Shown one piece after another: positions 10,830 through 20,646 of a stretch of DNA of 64,000 bases (position 1 is its first letter; every line of letters begins with the position of its first letter). The notes under the pieces are model-generated. The model worked only from the letters and a program-made list of their open reading frames with translations. It was not told where the DNA came from and made no database searches. Source of the DNA: Megascapheus bottae (lineage: Eukaryota; Chordata; Mammalia; Rodentia; Geomyidae); assembly GCA_024803745.1 (NCBI GenBank), contig JANJXV010000040.1:4283920-4347919 (forward strand), written 5' to 3'. The position numbers and the translations under genes were made by a program.

Positions 10830-11005
10830 TCCTCCCCCCACTCTCTCTCTAATGTATTTGGTTCATTTCTTTGGAGTTCAGAACATGGAACACCCCCCAA
10901 ATCCCAAATAACCCCAACAACCAACCCTACAACAACGTCAGAGCTCTCTGTAGTGCTTGCATGGCTGGCGCCGTCTCGGCCCACCCTGTCCTCGGGAAAG
11001 CCAGT

Positions 11006-11121
11006 GAATGAATGAATGAATGAATGAGTGACTGACTGGTTCTGGTGTTGCTATGGAGCTCAGGACCCTGAAGGGAGGAGGAGGAGGAGGAGGAGGAGGA
11101 GGAGGAGGAGGAGGAGGAGGA
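11006..11121. repeat. (GAAT)n and (GGA)n microsatellites
   Basis: GAAT x5 at 11006-11027 and GGA x15 at 11077-11121, separated by 50 unique bases. Confidence 0.95.
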
Positions 11122-11213
11122 GAATTCAGAGTTCTTCCTTCGGGGTGGTGTCTTCAGATTTATTATCTTCTCTCTAAAAAGAATCAGAACACAAGCATTG
11201 GTGATTATCATTA

Positions 11214-11425
11214 GTGTGTGTGTGTGGTGGTCCTGGGACTTGAACTCGGGGTCTGAGCTCTTTCACTCCAGGCTTGGCGCTCTACCACTTGAGCCACAGT
11301 CCCGACCTTTTCATTTTCAGTGGTTTGCGTTAGCTACGTTTCAGAGAAGGTCTTGCGCCTTGGGCCTGGACCACGATCCCCTCACTTCTGCCTCCCACCG
11401 CGCTGGGATTCCTGCTGGCCCGTCA
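11214..11425 (-). mobile_element. Geo monomer plus second SINE-like piece, with short (TG)n
   Basis: TG run 11214-11226, then minus Geo (CCTGGGACTTGAACTCGGGG to CTACCACTTGAGCCACAG). It is followed by a diverged B1-like piece ending CTGCCTCCCACCGCGCTGGG. It lies just left of ERP27 exon 6. Confidence 0.75.
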
Positions 11426-11483
11426 CTGGCCCGGCTGTGGAGAGGAGGGGACGGACGCCCGGTCCCTCCCCCCCTGAACTTAC

Positions 11484-11681
11484 CAGCAGCTTCCCGGCCA
11501 GGAAGCCGGTGCAGAATCCCTTCACCTGCTCCTCGTCCACCCGGGAGACGGGCAGCGTGTCCCACTGGTCGTCCAGCGTCCGGTAAATCGCCAGGGCCGG
11601 CAGCTGAGTCTCCCTCAGCCTGAAGTACTGCACGACTTTCCTGTTGTCCTTCTGGCCGCTGTCCACCAGGACGAAGAGGAT
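11484..11681 (-). CDS. ERP27: ERP27 coding exon 6
   Basis: 198 nt, 66 codons, with acceptor CCTGCAG and donor GTAAGT. It runs from [13 protein letters not shown] through [19 protein letters not shown] to [12 protein letters not shown] clean donor after KLL shows that a further short exon with the stop codon must exist. Confidence 0.95.
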
Positions 11682-13694
11682 CTGCAGGCCAAGAGGAAGA
11701 GGGCTGGGCTGGGTCGGTGACCTCGGGGTTTAAAGGCCTCTCCCTGCCATGGCTCTGATATCCGAGTTTTAAATGAATGAATGAATGACTGAGTGACTGA
11801 ATGAGTGCTAAGTTGCTACTGGGCCTGGAGCTCAGGGCCAGGGCACACTGTCTTTTCGCTTTTCTTGCTCGAGGCTGGAGCTCTACCGCTTGAGCCACAG
11901 CACCATTCATGGCTTTTAGACGGAGATCAGAGTCTCCCAGACTTTCCGGCCCGGGCTGGCTTTGAACTATGATCCTCACAGCTCAGTGGCTGGGCCCGAG
12001 CTCGGCCTGTCTTGTCTTTCCTCTCTGCCCACCGATAGAGGAGAAGACAGAGCTGACTTAGCCCACCACGAGCAGATGGGACCCCATGCAGCCCCCCCAC
12101 CCCGCCCCTGCCCACCCACCTCTCCCTGGAAGAGCTTGGCCGTCCTCCGGTAGATGGACAGGTTCTCCTCGAACCCCGGGGACGCTTTGTCCATGATCAG
12201 GAGGAGGTGAATCGGAATCTGGGTGTTGAAGAAGCCCAGTACTGTCTGGCAAAGGGGAATGCAGAGACAGACAGACAGACAGACAGACAGACCGGCGAGA
12301 AGGAAGGAAAAGAGAGAAGGGAAGGAGAAAGGGAGAGGCAGAGAGAGGGGAGAAAGAGGGCAGGGAGAGAGGAGGGGGGACAGCGTGAGACTCTGATCTC
12401 CAGGGAACCACCAGAAAACCAGACGTGGAGCTGTGGTTCAAGGGGTAGAGCGCCAGCCTGGAGAGAAAGCAGCTCAGGGACAGCACCCAGGCCCTGAGTT
12501 CAAGACCCAGGACTGACCAAAGCGGGGGGAAAAAGGGTGCTGACACAAATAAGGCTAAGGAAGATCAGAGCCCCGGGGGCCGACCACGGGACTGGAGGCC
12601 ACGGGCCCGTGACTTGCCATGGCGTTGTACTCTGTCACCAGGCGCAGGTCGTTGGTGTGGATGAATCGGCTGAGCGTGGCGGCGTCCAGGCCGGCGAGGG
12701 TCTGCTCCTCCAGCCTCAGCTGCTCGTTGTCTACCTGGGGACGGAGCGTCGACGACCCACTGGTGAACACGCGGCTACATGGTGTCCATTTATCCCACAC
12801 ACGGGCTTTGCTTCCCAGAGTTTGGTTTTCCCGACAACGCGTCTGGAATGGCGGGATGGCTGTTCTACACCATCTCCACGCCCATGAAGACTGGCGTCGG
12901 TGATCCGCCACCTCACCAGTCCCTGGCTCCACCGTGAAGAACGGGGTTCTCAGCCGCTGCCGTGCGATTCATTAGCCGATCCCGCTGTGCACACGGGGAC
13001 ATTGGTTTCTCCTCCCTCCCTCTGTCTCTTTCTCTCACTTTCTTTCTCCTCCCTCCCTCTTCTCTTTCTTTCTTTCCTCTTTTTCTTCCTTTCTTTCCTT
13101 CTGTCTTCTGTATGTATTTTTTAGCACTACTGAGGTTTGAACCGGCTCTTGTGCTGCGGGGTAGGGGCTCTTACACGTGAACCACGCTTCCAGCCCCGTT
13201 TGCGCTCGTTCCTTCTCAGCTAGGAGCTCAGGCCTTCGCCCAGGGCTGGATTTGAACTCTGCTCTCCTTCCTTCACCTCCTGGCATTGCAGGCCCCGTGG
13301 GCCCTGTCTGGAATGTCTCTCCACTCTGCCCAGTGCACAGCTTCAGCAGGAGGTGAGCCCAGCCTCCCGAGAGCCGGGACACCAGGCGTCACCCACCCTG
13401 TCTTCACGGTCGTCTCCCATGGGTTAATGAATGTATCAATGAGCCTGAGACCCTTCCCATGCCCCTGGACTTGGGCTGCCATCTCCTCATGGGTGGAATG
13501 GCTCCTGCCCGTCCTCCCAGCTCCTCAGGAGGCTGAGATCTGAGGATCATAGGTTCAAAGCCAGCCCGGGCAGGAAAGTCCAGGAGACTCTGATCTCCAG
13601 TGAACCACCAGAAAACCAGACGTGGAGCTGTGGTTCAAGGGGTAGAGCGCCAGCCTGGAGTGGACAGCGCCCAGGCCCTGAGTTCAAGACCCAG

Positions 13695-13729
<35 letters not shown>

Positions 13730-14040
13730 TCTACTTTTCCTGGAGCTTTGCCAGCTGGCCTGTTGTTTTTCTGTACTTTAAAGCCACTGTGACCACCAAA
13801 ATCACTCGCCATCAGGACCTTTGACCATCGCGCACACCCAGAGGCATCCCGATTGTATTTTTTCTAGGAACTCTGAGGCCCGGTGCCTGCACCGCCTCGC
13901 TGACCCCACCGCTGGGCTGGAGCCCGGGGCCTTGGGCCTGAGTTTCCCGGCAACCACCCAGACTTCCCAGAACTAGACTACAGGAAGCGGTAGCCGAGCC
14001 AGGTGTCTGGAACCTGAGGAATGCAGGCCAGGGAGGGAGA

Positions 14041-14083
<43 letters not shown>

Positions 14084-17000
14084 CCGCTCCAGTGGGCCAG
14101 GCTTTTAAAAACATATCCGATTATTTCATTATTCTATAAACGAATGCATTCTGGAATATTCATGCGACTCCTGGAAACCACCTCGGAACAGGAAATCTGC
14201 TGGCCAGGGCAAGAAATTATTATGTATAATACTCAGGGCAGAAAAATCTGACCCTGGGAACGGAGAGTTGGGAACGTTACTTTCCTTTCCCCCTAAAAAA
14301 ACATTTTATTCTATATTAAGTATATTTGGAAAGCATTTCTGCTTAAGAGCTCATATGATTTGTATCACTGAGAAAAGAGGCAGCAGAGGGGGAGGGGGGG
14401 AAGGGCAGGAAGAGTCAGCAAAAGCTGTATTTGTGGAATTTTTATCATTTTCCAAACACAGTGCACAGTAAGTTACATTAAAAAAAGGGGGGGGGAGCCG
14501 GGCTCAGCTCTGTCATCCCAGCTGCTCAGGAGGGTGAGATGCGGGGATCGTGGTTCAAAGCCAACCTAGGCAGAAAAGTCCTTGAGACTTTTTTTTTGTC
14601 AGTCCTGGGACTTGAACTCAGGGCCTGGGTGCTGTCCCTGAGCGCTTCAGCTCAAGGCTGGTGCTCTACCCCTTGAACCACAGCTCCACGTCCAGTTTTC
14701 TGGTGGTTTATTGGAGATCAGAGTCTCTCCTAATCTAAAGGCTTGGGGAGGGGCGGGGTCCTAATTTGTCCCCACTGCCTGCTTCTAATCAAGCCTGTCT
14801 AGCTTACATCCCGTTTGCCACCAGTGCGTTTTTTTCAGTGCTAGCCGAGTGGGCCAGGTCATCAATTCCCCACTGCATTCATTTAAAAACAAGACACAAA
14901 AGTCTCCCCAGAGCCATGAATTTTCCTTCGCGGCATCCAAACTTTCTCTCCCGTTGATTCTCAGCTCAGGCCTCCTTCACGTTTTATTTTATTTTTATTT
15001 TTTTTCCCCTCTGTCCCCAGGTTTTCCACACGGCCTTTCTCCTTCGAGCACTTTCTAATCCGTGGGATTGCTGTTCGTGTTGTAAATACTTGGACTTTAC
15101 GATGGTAAGATTTATGTCTTTATCACCACTGTCTGGCACAGGGTGGGGCCAACTTGCCAAACCATAAAATCGTGGGGCTCAAAATACCCTGGGAAAGGAA
15201 GGTGCCTGAACCCCTTTATTTATTTACTTCTTTATTTTTTGCCAGTCCTGGGCTTGAGCTCAGGGCCTGAGCACTGTCCTTGGACTTTCTCAAGGCTAGA
15301 GCTCTGCCACTTGAGCCCCACTTCTGGCTTTTTCTATGTATGTGGTACCGAGGAATCGAACCCCTGGACCCCTTTATTGTACAGACAAAAGGGTTGGTGG
15401 TACTGAGTGCTAAGTACCTTTTGATTGTCCCCAAGTCCTCAGCAGACAGAGCCTGACGACTCATGCCCTGTCCTTCTCCCCGTCTCTGCCACACCTGTCT
15501 GGCTGGCTGGCACTGAGTCACCTCGCTGGTCAACAATGTCCCTGGACTTGAACTTGACACCCCAACCCACCCAGCCACAGCAGCCAGACACTGGACGTTC
15601 TATCCTGGTGTCACCGGTGGAGGAATCGCCCGCCCCTCGGGGCCAGGCCTGCGAGAGGCCTCCGGCTGTCCACCCCGACTCACCCGGCGGAAGAGAGAGA
15701 TGGTGCTGCCTGTAATGTTGAAATGGCGCAGGACGTGGGAGTGGTTGGTGATGCCAAAGGGCACGTCCTCGAACTCCCGGGCCACGCTGTGGAACACGGA
15801 CACGACTGGCGCTTCCAGATCCTAACACCAACGAACGAGACGTCAGAGCACGCACACAGGTGGCACTGGAGCCGGGCAGGAGCTGGCGAGGGAGGAGAGG
15901 CGGGGGGTCCCTGCTGGAAGACAGTGGGGCGCAGGCCTCCCGTCCATCAAGCCAGCATGGGCCTTGCCGAAGGCCGGCCCCAGGGGCAGTGGGCATTTCG
16001 CTTTGGAGATCGCCAGGCTGGGTGGATTCGTGGGTCACCCACGAGCTGTGGTCAGGCCGTGGAGCTCTGAGTGTCCTCGCCGTGAGTGGGGGTTTTACAG
16101 AAGTGGAGAGTCCTGGAGGGAGCCGACTGGGCCCATGGGAGCAGACGAGACGTTTGGGGGACACTTTGTGGACACCAAAAAAAAACCCCACCAAGAAAAG
16201 GAAAAATATATATATATAAGAGACAGATGGGAAAAAAAGCTTTTTTTCCCCATCCAATCAGAAGACTCCCTGCAGAACATATATATATACATAATATATA
16301 TCATATATATAATATACACCTCAGCCAATCAGCTCCAAGAATGGAGGAGCAATCAGAGCACTTCCTGCAGAATATCTATAGCTCTATATTATATATGTAT
16401 ATAGATGTCTATATCTCTATATTATATATGTATATAGATATCTATATCTATACTTATAGGTACATAGATATCTATCACTATATCTCTGTATTATATATGT
16501 ATATAGATATCTATATCTATACTTATAGGTATATAGATATCTATCACTATATCTCTGTATTATATATGTATATAGATATCTATATCTCTATATATCTATG
16601 TATATAGATCTCTATATCTCTATATTATATATGTATATAGATATCTATATCTCTATATTATATATGTATATAGGTATCTATATCTCTATCTACATAGATA
16701 TCTATATCTCTATATTATATATGTATATAGATATCTATATCTATACTTATAGGTATATAGATATCTATCGCTATATCTCTGTATTATATATGTATATAGA
16801 TATCTATATCTCTATATATCTATGTATATAGATATCTATATCTCTATATTATATATGTATATAGGTATCTATATCTCTATCTACATAGATATCTATATCT
16901 CTATATTATATATGTATATAGATATTGATATCTGTATCTCTGTATTATATATGTATATAGATATCTATATCTCTATATTATATATGTATATAGATATCTA

Positions 17001-18955
17001 TATCTCTATATTATCTATATCTCTGTATTATATATGTATATAGATATCTATATCTCTATATTATCTATATCTCTGTATTATATATGTATATAGATATCTA
17101 TATCTCTATATTATCTATATCTCTGTATTATATATGTATATAGATATCTATATCTCTATATTATATATGTATATAGATATCTATATCTCTATATTATCTA
17201 TATCTCTATATTATATATGTATATAGATATCTATATCTCTGTATGATATATGTATATAGATGTCTATATCTTTATATTATCTATATCTCTATATTATATA
17301 TGTTGACCCTCAGCCAATCAGACTCGGAATAAATCCTAGATATAGGAGACAGGGAGGAGAGGGAGAGAGGGAAGAAGAAAAGGGGAGGGGAGGGAGAAGA
17401 AGGACAGAGAGGGGAAGAGGAGGCGAGGGGAGGAAGGGAGGGAGCCCCTCCTTCCCACGCAGGGGCCCCTGGCTTCTGCTTTCCCAGAGCCCTTCTCTGT
17501 CTGCTTTAACCACTTCAGTTCTCCTCGGTGCGCCATGCACCGGCCAATGCCACCCTGAGCCCCGGGCCTGCCACCGGGCACGGCGTCTCTTGCCTGCCCC
17601 CGAGGTGAGGGCAGGATGCAGGACTTCCAGGCCATTCTGGAACCTAGGTCTGCAGCAGCACCAGAGAGTGGGGAGGGGAGTGGACGCCGGGCGGCCTGGG
17701 TGTCCACTGGCTCTGTGTGTGTGCGTGTGTACGTGTGTATGTGTGTGTGTGTGCGTGTGCGTGTGCGTGCCAGCCCTGGGTACTGAACTCGTCACCTGGG
17801 CACCGACCCGACCCTCTTCTCTTTCATCTGTGCTGGCCTCTGGCGGCCGCTGGCATGGCTGCTCCTTCCTCAGGCTCTGCCCAGGCAGCTGGCCCTGCCC
17901 TGCCCCTGCCGCGCATTTCCCAGGGCGGCTCCGCCCGTCTGCTTTGTCCAGCCGCGCCCCCGGAGCCCAGGGTGTGAGTGTGGCGGCTGTGAGCTGGGGT
18001 GAGTGAATGCAGACCCACCAGAGGTGTCTGGGGAGAGAGCGGGGTGGCTCCCGCCTGTCACCCCAGCTCCTCAGGAGGTTGAGATCTGAGGATCCCAGGT
18101 TCAAAGCCAGCCCGGGCAGGAAAGTCCAGGAGACTCTGATCTTCAATGAACCACCAGAAAACCAGACGTGGAGTTGTGGTTCAAGTGGTAGAGCGCCAGC
18201 CTGGAGTGAAAGAAGCTCAGGGACAGCGCCCAGGCCCTGAGTTCAAGACCCAGGACTGACAGAACAAAACAAAACAAAAAGTCATGTCAGCAAGTGGCCG
18301 GCGCTGGTCCATCACAAGGAAAGAGAAACAGACTCATGGGTCTTAGGACTGTGTGTGCAAGAAAGATGGCAGTGCCTTGGTGGAATGTTCCAGAAAGTCA
18401 CGGACAAGCCAGGTGCCCATGCTGGCTCCCCAGTCCCCCAGCTGTGTCCTTCACGGCTCCCTGAGGGGGCACGCCAGGACTTGGGGGGGAGGGTGGGGCT
18501 GGGGGGGACGAGGCACCAACCTGGAAAAAGCCTATGAGGGTCACCTCTGCTGCTGCCACAAAGTCCACGGCCGCCGGGACGTCAGCCAGCCACACGGGGC
18601 CCTGAGTGACACTGGTGTCATCTAGAGACGGAGAACGAGGGACAGAGACAGTCAGAGAGAGACAGAGAGATGGGCAGAGGGTAGAGACAGAGCGACAGAG
18701 GTAAACCGAGGGAGACAGGGAGTGAAACAGACACAGGGAGAAACCGAGGCAGAGAGCGCTTCAGAAAAAGAGAGTGAGGCAGAGAGAAAGAGAGACACAC
18801 AGAGACACTGAGACACCACAGACGTAGGTTTTGGGGCGCTGTGTGGGCAAGAAGCACCCCTAAATACTGAGAGCAGCTCACAGGCCTCTTGTCGTCATGC
18901 AAACACCAAAAAAAAATCATTCCTAGGAATGCAGTTACCACTGGAAGACTTTATA

Positions 18956-18996
<41 letters not shown>

Positions 18997-19337
18997 TTTT
19001 CACTGACACAGGCGAGGTCTCTCCGCTGCCATCTGGCCTCTCCCCAGAGAACATGTGATTAGATTTCTTCTCAGGCTGCCTGCCGGGGGTTCAAGACCAC
19101 CCAGAATTTTCTAGGTTGTGGATGGAAAACACCCAGAGAAGGACTGTGGCCCCCCATGCCCCACACCCCACTTCTCCTGTTGAATTCTGGGGCTCCCCCA
19201 GGGCGTTTTCTTTTACCTGTGGATTCTTCAGCTTCGGTGGTGACCCCGGGGGTTGGGCCACAGGCGAGGAGGAAGAGGAGGAGGGGGAGGAAGGGGAGCC
19301 CCCATCTGGGCTCACATCTGGACCCCACAGTTTCCAT
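11484..19337 (-). CDS. ERP27: ERP27, endoplasmic reticulum protein 27 (six coding exons, last exon missing)
   Basis: Non-catalytic member of the protein disulfide isomerase family. It resides in the ER lumen, where the family member is known to bind unfolded protein and the oxidoreductase ERp57. Six exons with matching phases give 267 codons; the human protein is about 273 aa. Residues 1 to about 30 form a signal peptide with core [14 protein letters not shown]. Two thioredoxin-like domains (b and b') follow and no CXXC active site is present, as expected. Recognisable stretches are [50 protein letters not shown] and [18 protein letters not shown]. The short terminal exon with the ER-retention signal should lie left of 11484 but I could not find it. 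The gene lies head-to-tail downstream of ARHGDIB, its ATG about 0.8 kb past that gene's poly(A) signal. Intron 4 uses a GC donor. Identification is by remembered similarity and gene order. Confidence 0.95.
11770..11806. repeat. (GAAT)n/(GACT)n run in ERP27 intron 5
   Basis: Short degenerate tetranucleotide array. Confidence 0.85.
11815..12003 (-). mobile_element. B1-Geo SINE in ERP27 intron 5
   Basis: Minus copy; GCTCTACCGCTTGAGCCACA, then AGATCAGAGTCTCCCAGACT and CTGGCTTTGAACTATGATCC. Confidence 0.9.
12120..12245 (-). CDS. ERP27: ERP27 coding exon 5
   Basis: 126 nt, 42 codons, with acceptor TTTGCCAG and donor GTGGGT. It encodes [20 protein letters not shown] through [13 protein letters not shown], the core of the second thioredoxin-like domain. 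Confidence 0.94.
12264..12291. repeat. (CAGA)n in ERP27 intron 4
   Basis: Six CAGA units, followed by a GA-rich stretch to 12380. Confidence 0.9.
12389..12523 (+). mobile_element. Truncated B1-Geo SINE in ERP27 intron 4
   Basis: Starts inside the B1 part (GACTCTGATCTCCAGGGAAC), full Geo part; the 5' end abuts the GA-rich tract. Confidence 0.9.
12618..12734 (-). CDS. ERP27: ERP27 coding exon 4 (GC donor)
   Basis: 117 nt, 39 codons, from [13 protein letters not shown] to RLVTEYNAM. The acceptor is CCCCAG. The only donor that keeps frame and homology with the next exon (TVLGFF) is ATG|GCAAGT, the typical form of a GC-AG intron donor. Confidence 0.92.
13005..13100. repeat. Polypyrimidine tract in ERP27 intron 3
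   Basis: CTTT/CCCT-rich, degenerate. Confidence 0.8.
13116..13295 (-). mobile_element. Degenerate ID-like and B1-like pieces
   Basis: 13116-13197 resembles a minus ID-type monomer (CTACTGAGGTTTGAACCGGC to CTTACACGTGAACCACGC). 13205-13295 resembles a minus B1 head. Confidence 0.6.
13496..13728 (+). mobile_element. B1-Geo SINE ending in (CA)n
   Basis: Complete plus copy to AAGACCCAGG at 13694, with (CA)16 at 13696-13728 in place of an A tail. Confidence 0.92.
14038..14082. repeat. (CA)n microsatellite, ERP27 intron 3
   Basis: About 20 CA units, no SINE next to it. Confidence 0.97.
14083..14495. other. Unique sequence in ERP27 intron 3
   Basis: AT-richer island without repeats; no exon in this intron is needed by the reading frame. 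Confidence 0.5.
14496..14740. mobile_element. Head-to-head SINE pieces
   Basis: 14496-14591 is a plus-strand B1 head. It is joined directly to 14592-14740, a minus-strand Geo plus B1 3' part (GTCAGTCCTGGGACTTGAAC to GGAGATCAGAGTCTCTCC). Confidence 0.85.
15225..15365 (-). mobile_element. IDL-Geo SINE, head truncated
   Basis: Minus copy ending at GAGGAATCGAACCCC; the outer half of the ID monomer is missing. Confidence 0.9.
15684..15821 (-). CDS. ERP27: ERP27 coding exon 3
   Basis: 138 nt, exactly 46 codons, with acceptor GTTAG and donor GTGAGT. It runs from [12 protein letters not shown] through [12 protein letters not shown] to [14 protein letters not shown] possible N-glycosylation site NIT is kept. 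Confidence 0.94.
16203..17303. repeat. TATAGATATC-type AT array in ERP27 intron 2
   Basis: About 1.1 kb of near-repeats of roughly 33-35 bases built from TATATGTATATAGATATCTA and TATCTCTATAT. The core ATAGATATCTAT is a perfect palindrome. Three copies of a CCAATCAG-containing non-AT sequence sit in or beside it (about 16253, 16325 and 17314). Confidence 0.97.
17333..17455. repeat. GA-rich polypurine tract
   Basis: GGGAGAGGGAAGAAGAAAAG-type sequence right after the AT array. Confidence 0.9.
17714..17815 (-). mobile_element. Geo remnant with (TG)n tail
   Basis: TG/CG run 17714-17769, then GCCAGCCCTGGGTACTGAAC resembling the minus Geo 3' end. Confidence 0.6.
18036..18275 (+). mobile_element. 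B1-Geo SINE
   Basis: Full plus copy with an (AAAAC)n-type tail at 18262-18280, inside ERP27 intron 2. Confidence 0.92.
18521..18621 (-). CDS. ERP27: ERP27 coding exon 2
   Basis: 101 nt with acceptor TCTCTAG and donor GTTGGT. It encodes [20 protein letters not shown] (first D completed across the junction) and continues to VTLIGFFQ, the start of the first thioredoxin-like domain. The phase fits exons 1 and 3. Confidence 0.92.
18622..18805. repeat. Degenerate (GACAGA)n in ERP27 intron 1
   Basis: GAGACAGAGAGACAGAG-type sequence starting next to the exon 2 acceptor. On the coding strand it supplies the pyrimidine tract. Confidence 0.9.
18955..18996. repeat. (ATT)n microsatellite
   Basis: Thirteen ATT units in ERP27 intron 1. 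Confidence 0.97.
19217..19337 (-). CDS. ERP27: ERP27 coding exon 1 (start codon, signal peptide)
   Basis: ATG is at 19337-19335 on the minus strand, followed by a basic/polar stretch and the hydrophobic run [12 protein letters not shown]. The donor GTAAAA follows at 19216. The exon ends in phase 1 (121 nt), and its G joins AT of the next exon to make GAT. An upstream untranslated exon cannot be excluded. Confidence 0.88.
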
Positions 19338-20119
19338 GCTCCAGCTGCTGGACCCCTACACCAGTGTTTTGGGGTTGAGGGATCCGGGCCTGAGAGGCCT
19401 GCTAGGAAATTGGCTGTGGGGCTCTGGGTCCCTCTGGGAAACCTGCAGGTGGCAGGGTGGCAGGGGAGGCGGAATGAAACCCCCCCCCAGTGTACACAGC
19501 AGGAGGGAAACTCCCCCAGGCAGTCTGTTTAGAAAGAACTGGGAGAGAGCTGGGTGCTGGAAGCTCCCTGTGGATTCGGGGGGCAGGGATACAAAGGCAA
19601 ATCCCGGTGGGAAGCAGAAGGCACCGCTGGAACCGTCCAGGGAAGGGAGGACGGGAAATGCCCACACTGGAAATGCCGGGCAGCTGGCTTCGGCCCGGCC
19701 ACCAAATCCAAGAGGAGATTTCGATGAGATAGAGCTTAGGAGACACTTCCAGAGGAGAGGAGAGGGCCGGATCTGAGCCACGAGCACGGCAGGAGGGTGG
19801 GGGGTACGTGTATGCACGCGTGCACGCGTGCATGTGTGGATGTGGACGTGTCTAAAGGAGCACCCCGGCCTAAGCTACGTGGACGCCATCGAAGGAGATG
19901 GAGTACGAGGCAAGCGTCCCACAGGGACCCCTCACAAGGTCGTCCACGCACGCTGCCGGCGCTTTCGTTCACTGCTGTGTGCTCAGCACCTCCTGCCCAC
20001 GGCGCCCCTGTGCTGTGTCTGTCCCCAGCTCTCCAGGGGCTGCCTAAGAAAGGGGATCCCCCCTCCCCTCCCCGCCCGGGGCTGCCACAGCTGTCAGAAG
20101 GGAAGAAGAGAGGGTCTCA
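19338..20119. other. Spacer between ARHGDIB 3' end and ERP27 start
   Basis: Unique sequence with a GCATGCACGCGTG patch near 19815. It should hold the ERP27 promoter, but I see no convincing TATA box or other fixed element. Confidence 0.45.
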
Positions 20120-20446
20120 GTCAAGGCAAATGCTCGCTTCTTTATTCTCGGTCTCTCTTCTTGGTGTGAACCACATCTCCCCCAAGGAGGGCCTGGACAG
20201 CGGGCCTGGACAGCGGGCCTGCCAGGAGTTCCCGCAGCCAGAGAGGGGCCCAGAGGACTTGTGGGGTGGGGAAGGAGCCGTGGGGTCCCCCCGAGGTGGA
20301 GGGAGAATTAATGGGGGGGCTGGATGACTTTTCTGGCCTCTCCATGAGAGAAAAAGGGGTGCAAAATGAGATGGGGAAGGAAGGATGAGCAGGGGCTGGG
20401 GGGGAGGGGTGGGCCGGGGGACCCCATCCATGTGTCTGTCCATCCT
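20120..20446 (-). other. ARHGDIB: ARHGDIB 3' untranslated region
   Basis: Unique sequence from the stop codon to about 20-25 bases past the AATAAA at 20146-20141. It contains a small direct duplication (GGCCTGGACAGC twice, 20191-20220). The exact cleavage point is inferred. Confidence 0.75.
20141..20146 (-). terminator. Poly(A) signal AATAAA of ARHGDIB
   Basis: TTTATT on the plus strand reads AATAAA on the minus strand, about 300 nt after the ARHGDIB stop. It is the only canonical signal close to the stop. Confidence 0.75.
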
Positions 20447-20646
20447 TCAGTCGTTCCAGTCCTTCTTGATGCACAGGTTCCAGTCCCAGGTGAGGTGGTC
20501 CTGCCGGTCGTCGTCGGTGAAGAAGGACTTGTTGTGGTAGGTGCCCCGTGCCAGCAGGCCTCGGGGGGCCTCCTCGGGCGGCGTCAGGAACTCGTACTCC
20601 TCCAGCCGAGGCCCGTAGCTGCCCACCATGAACGTGGCTTTGTCCA
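20447..20646 (-). CDS. ARHGDIB: ARHGDIB last coding exon
   Basis: 200 nt to the TGA at 20449-20447. It encodes [33 protein letters not shown] and the C-terminus [11 protein letters not shown]. Third positions are strongly GC-rich. Confidence 0.97.

Noticed and set aside
1..11483. Search for MGP, expected beyond ERP27 in mammals
   Set aside because: No exon resembling matrix Gla protein was recognised; it probably lies left of the window.
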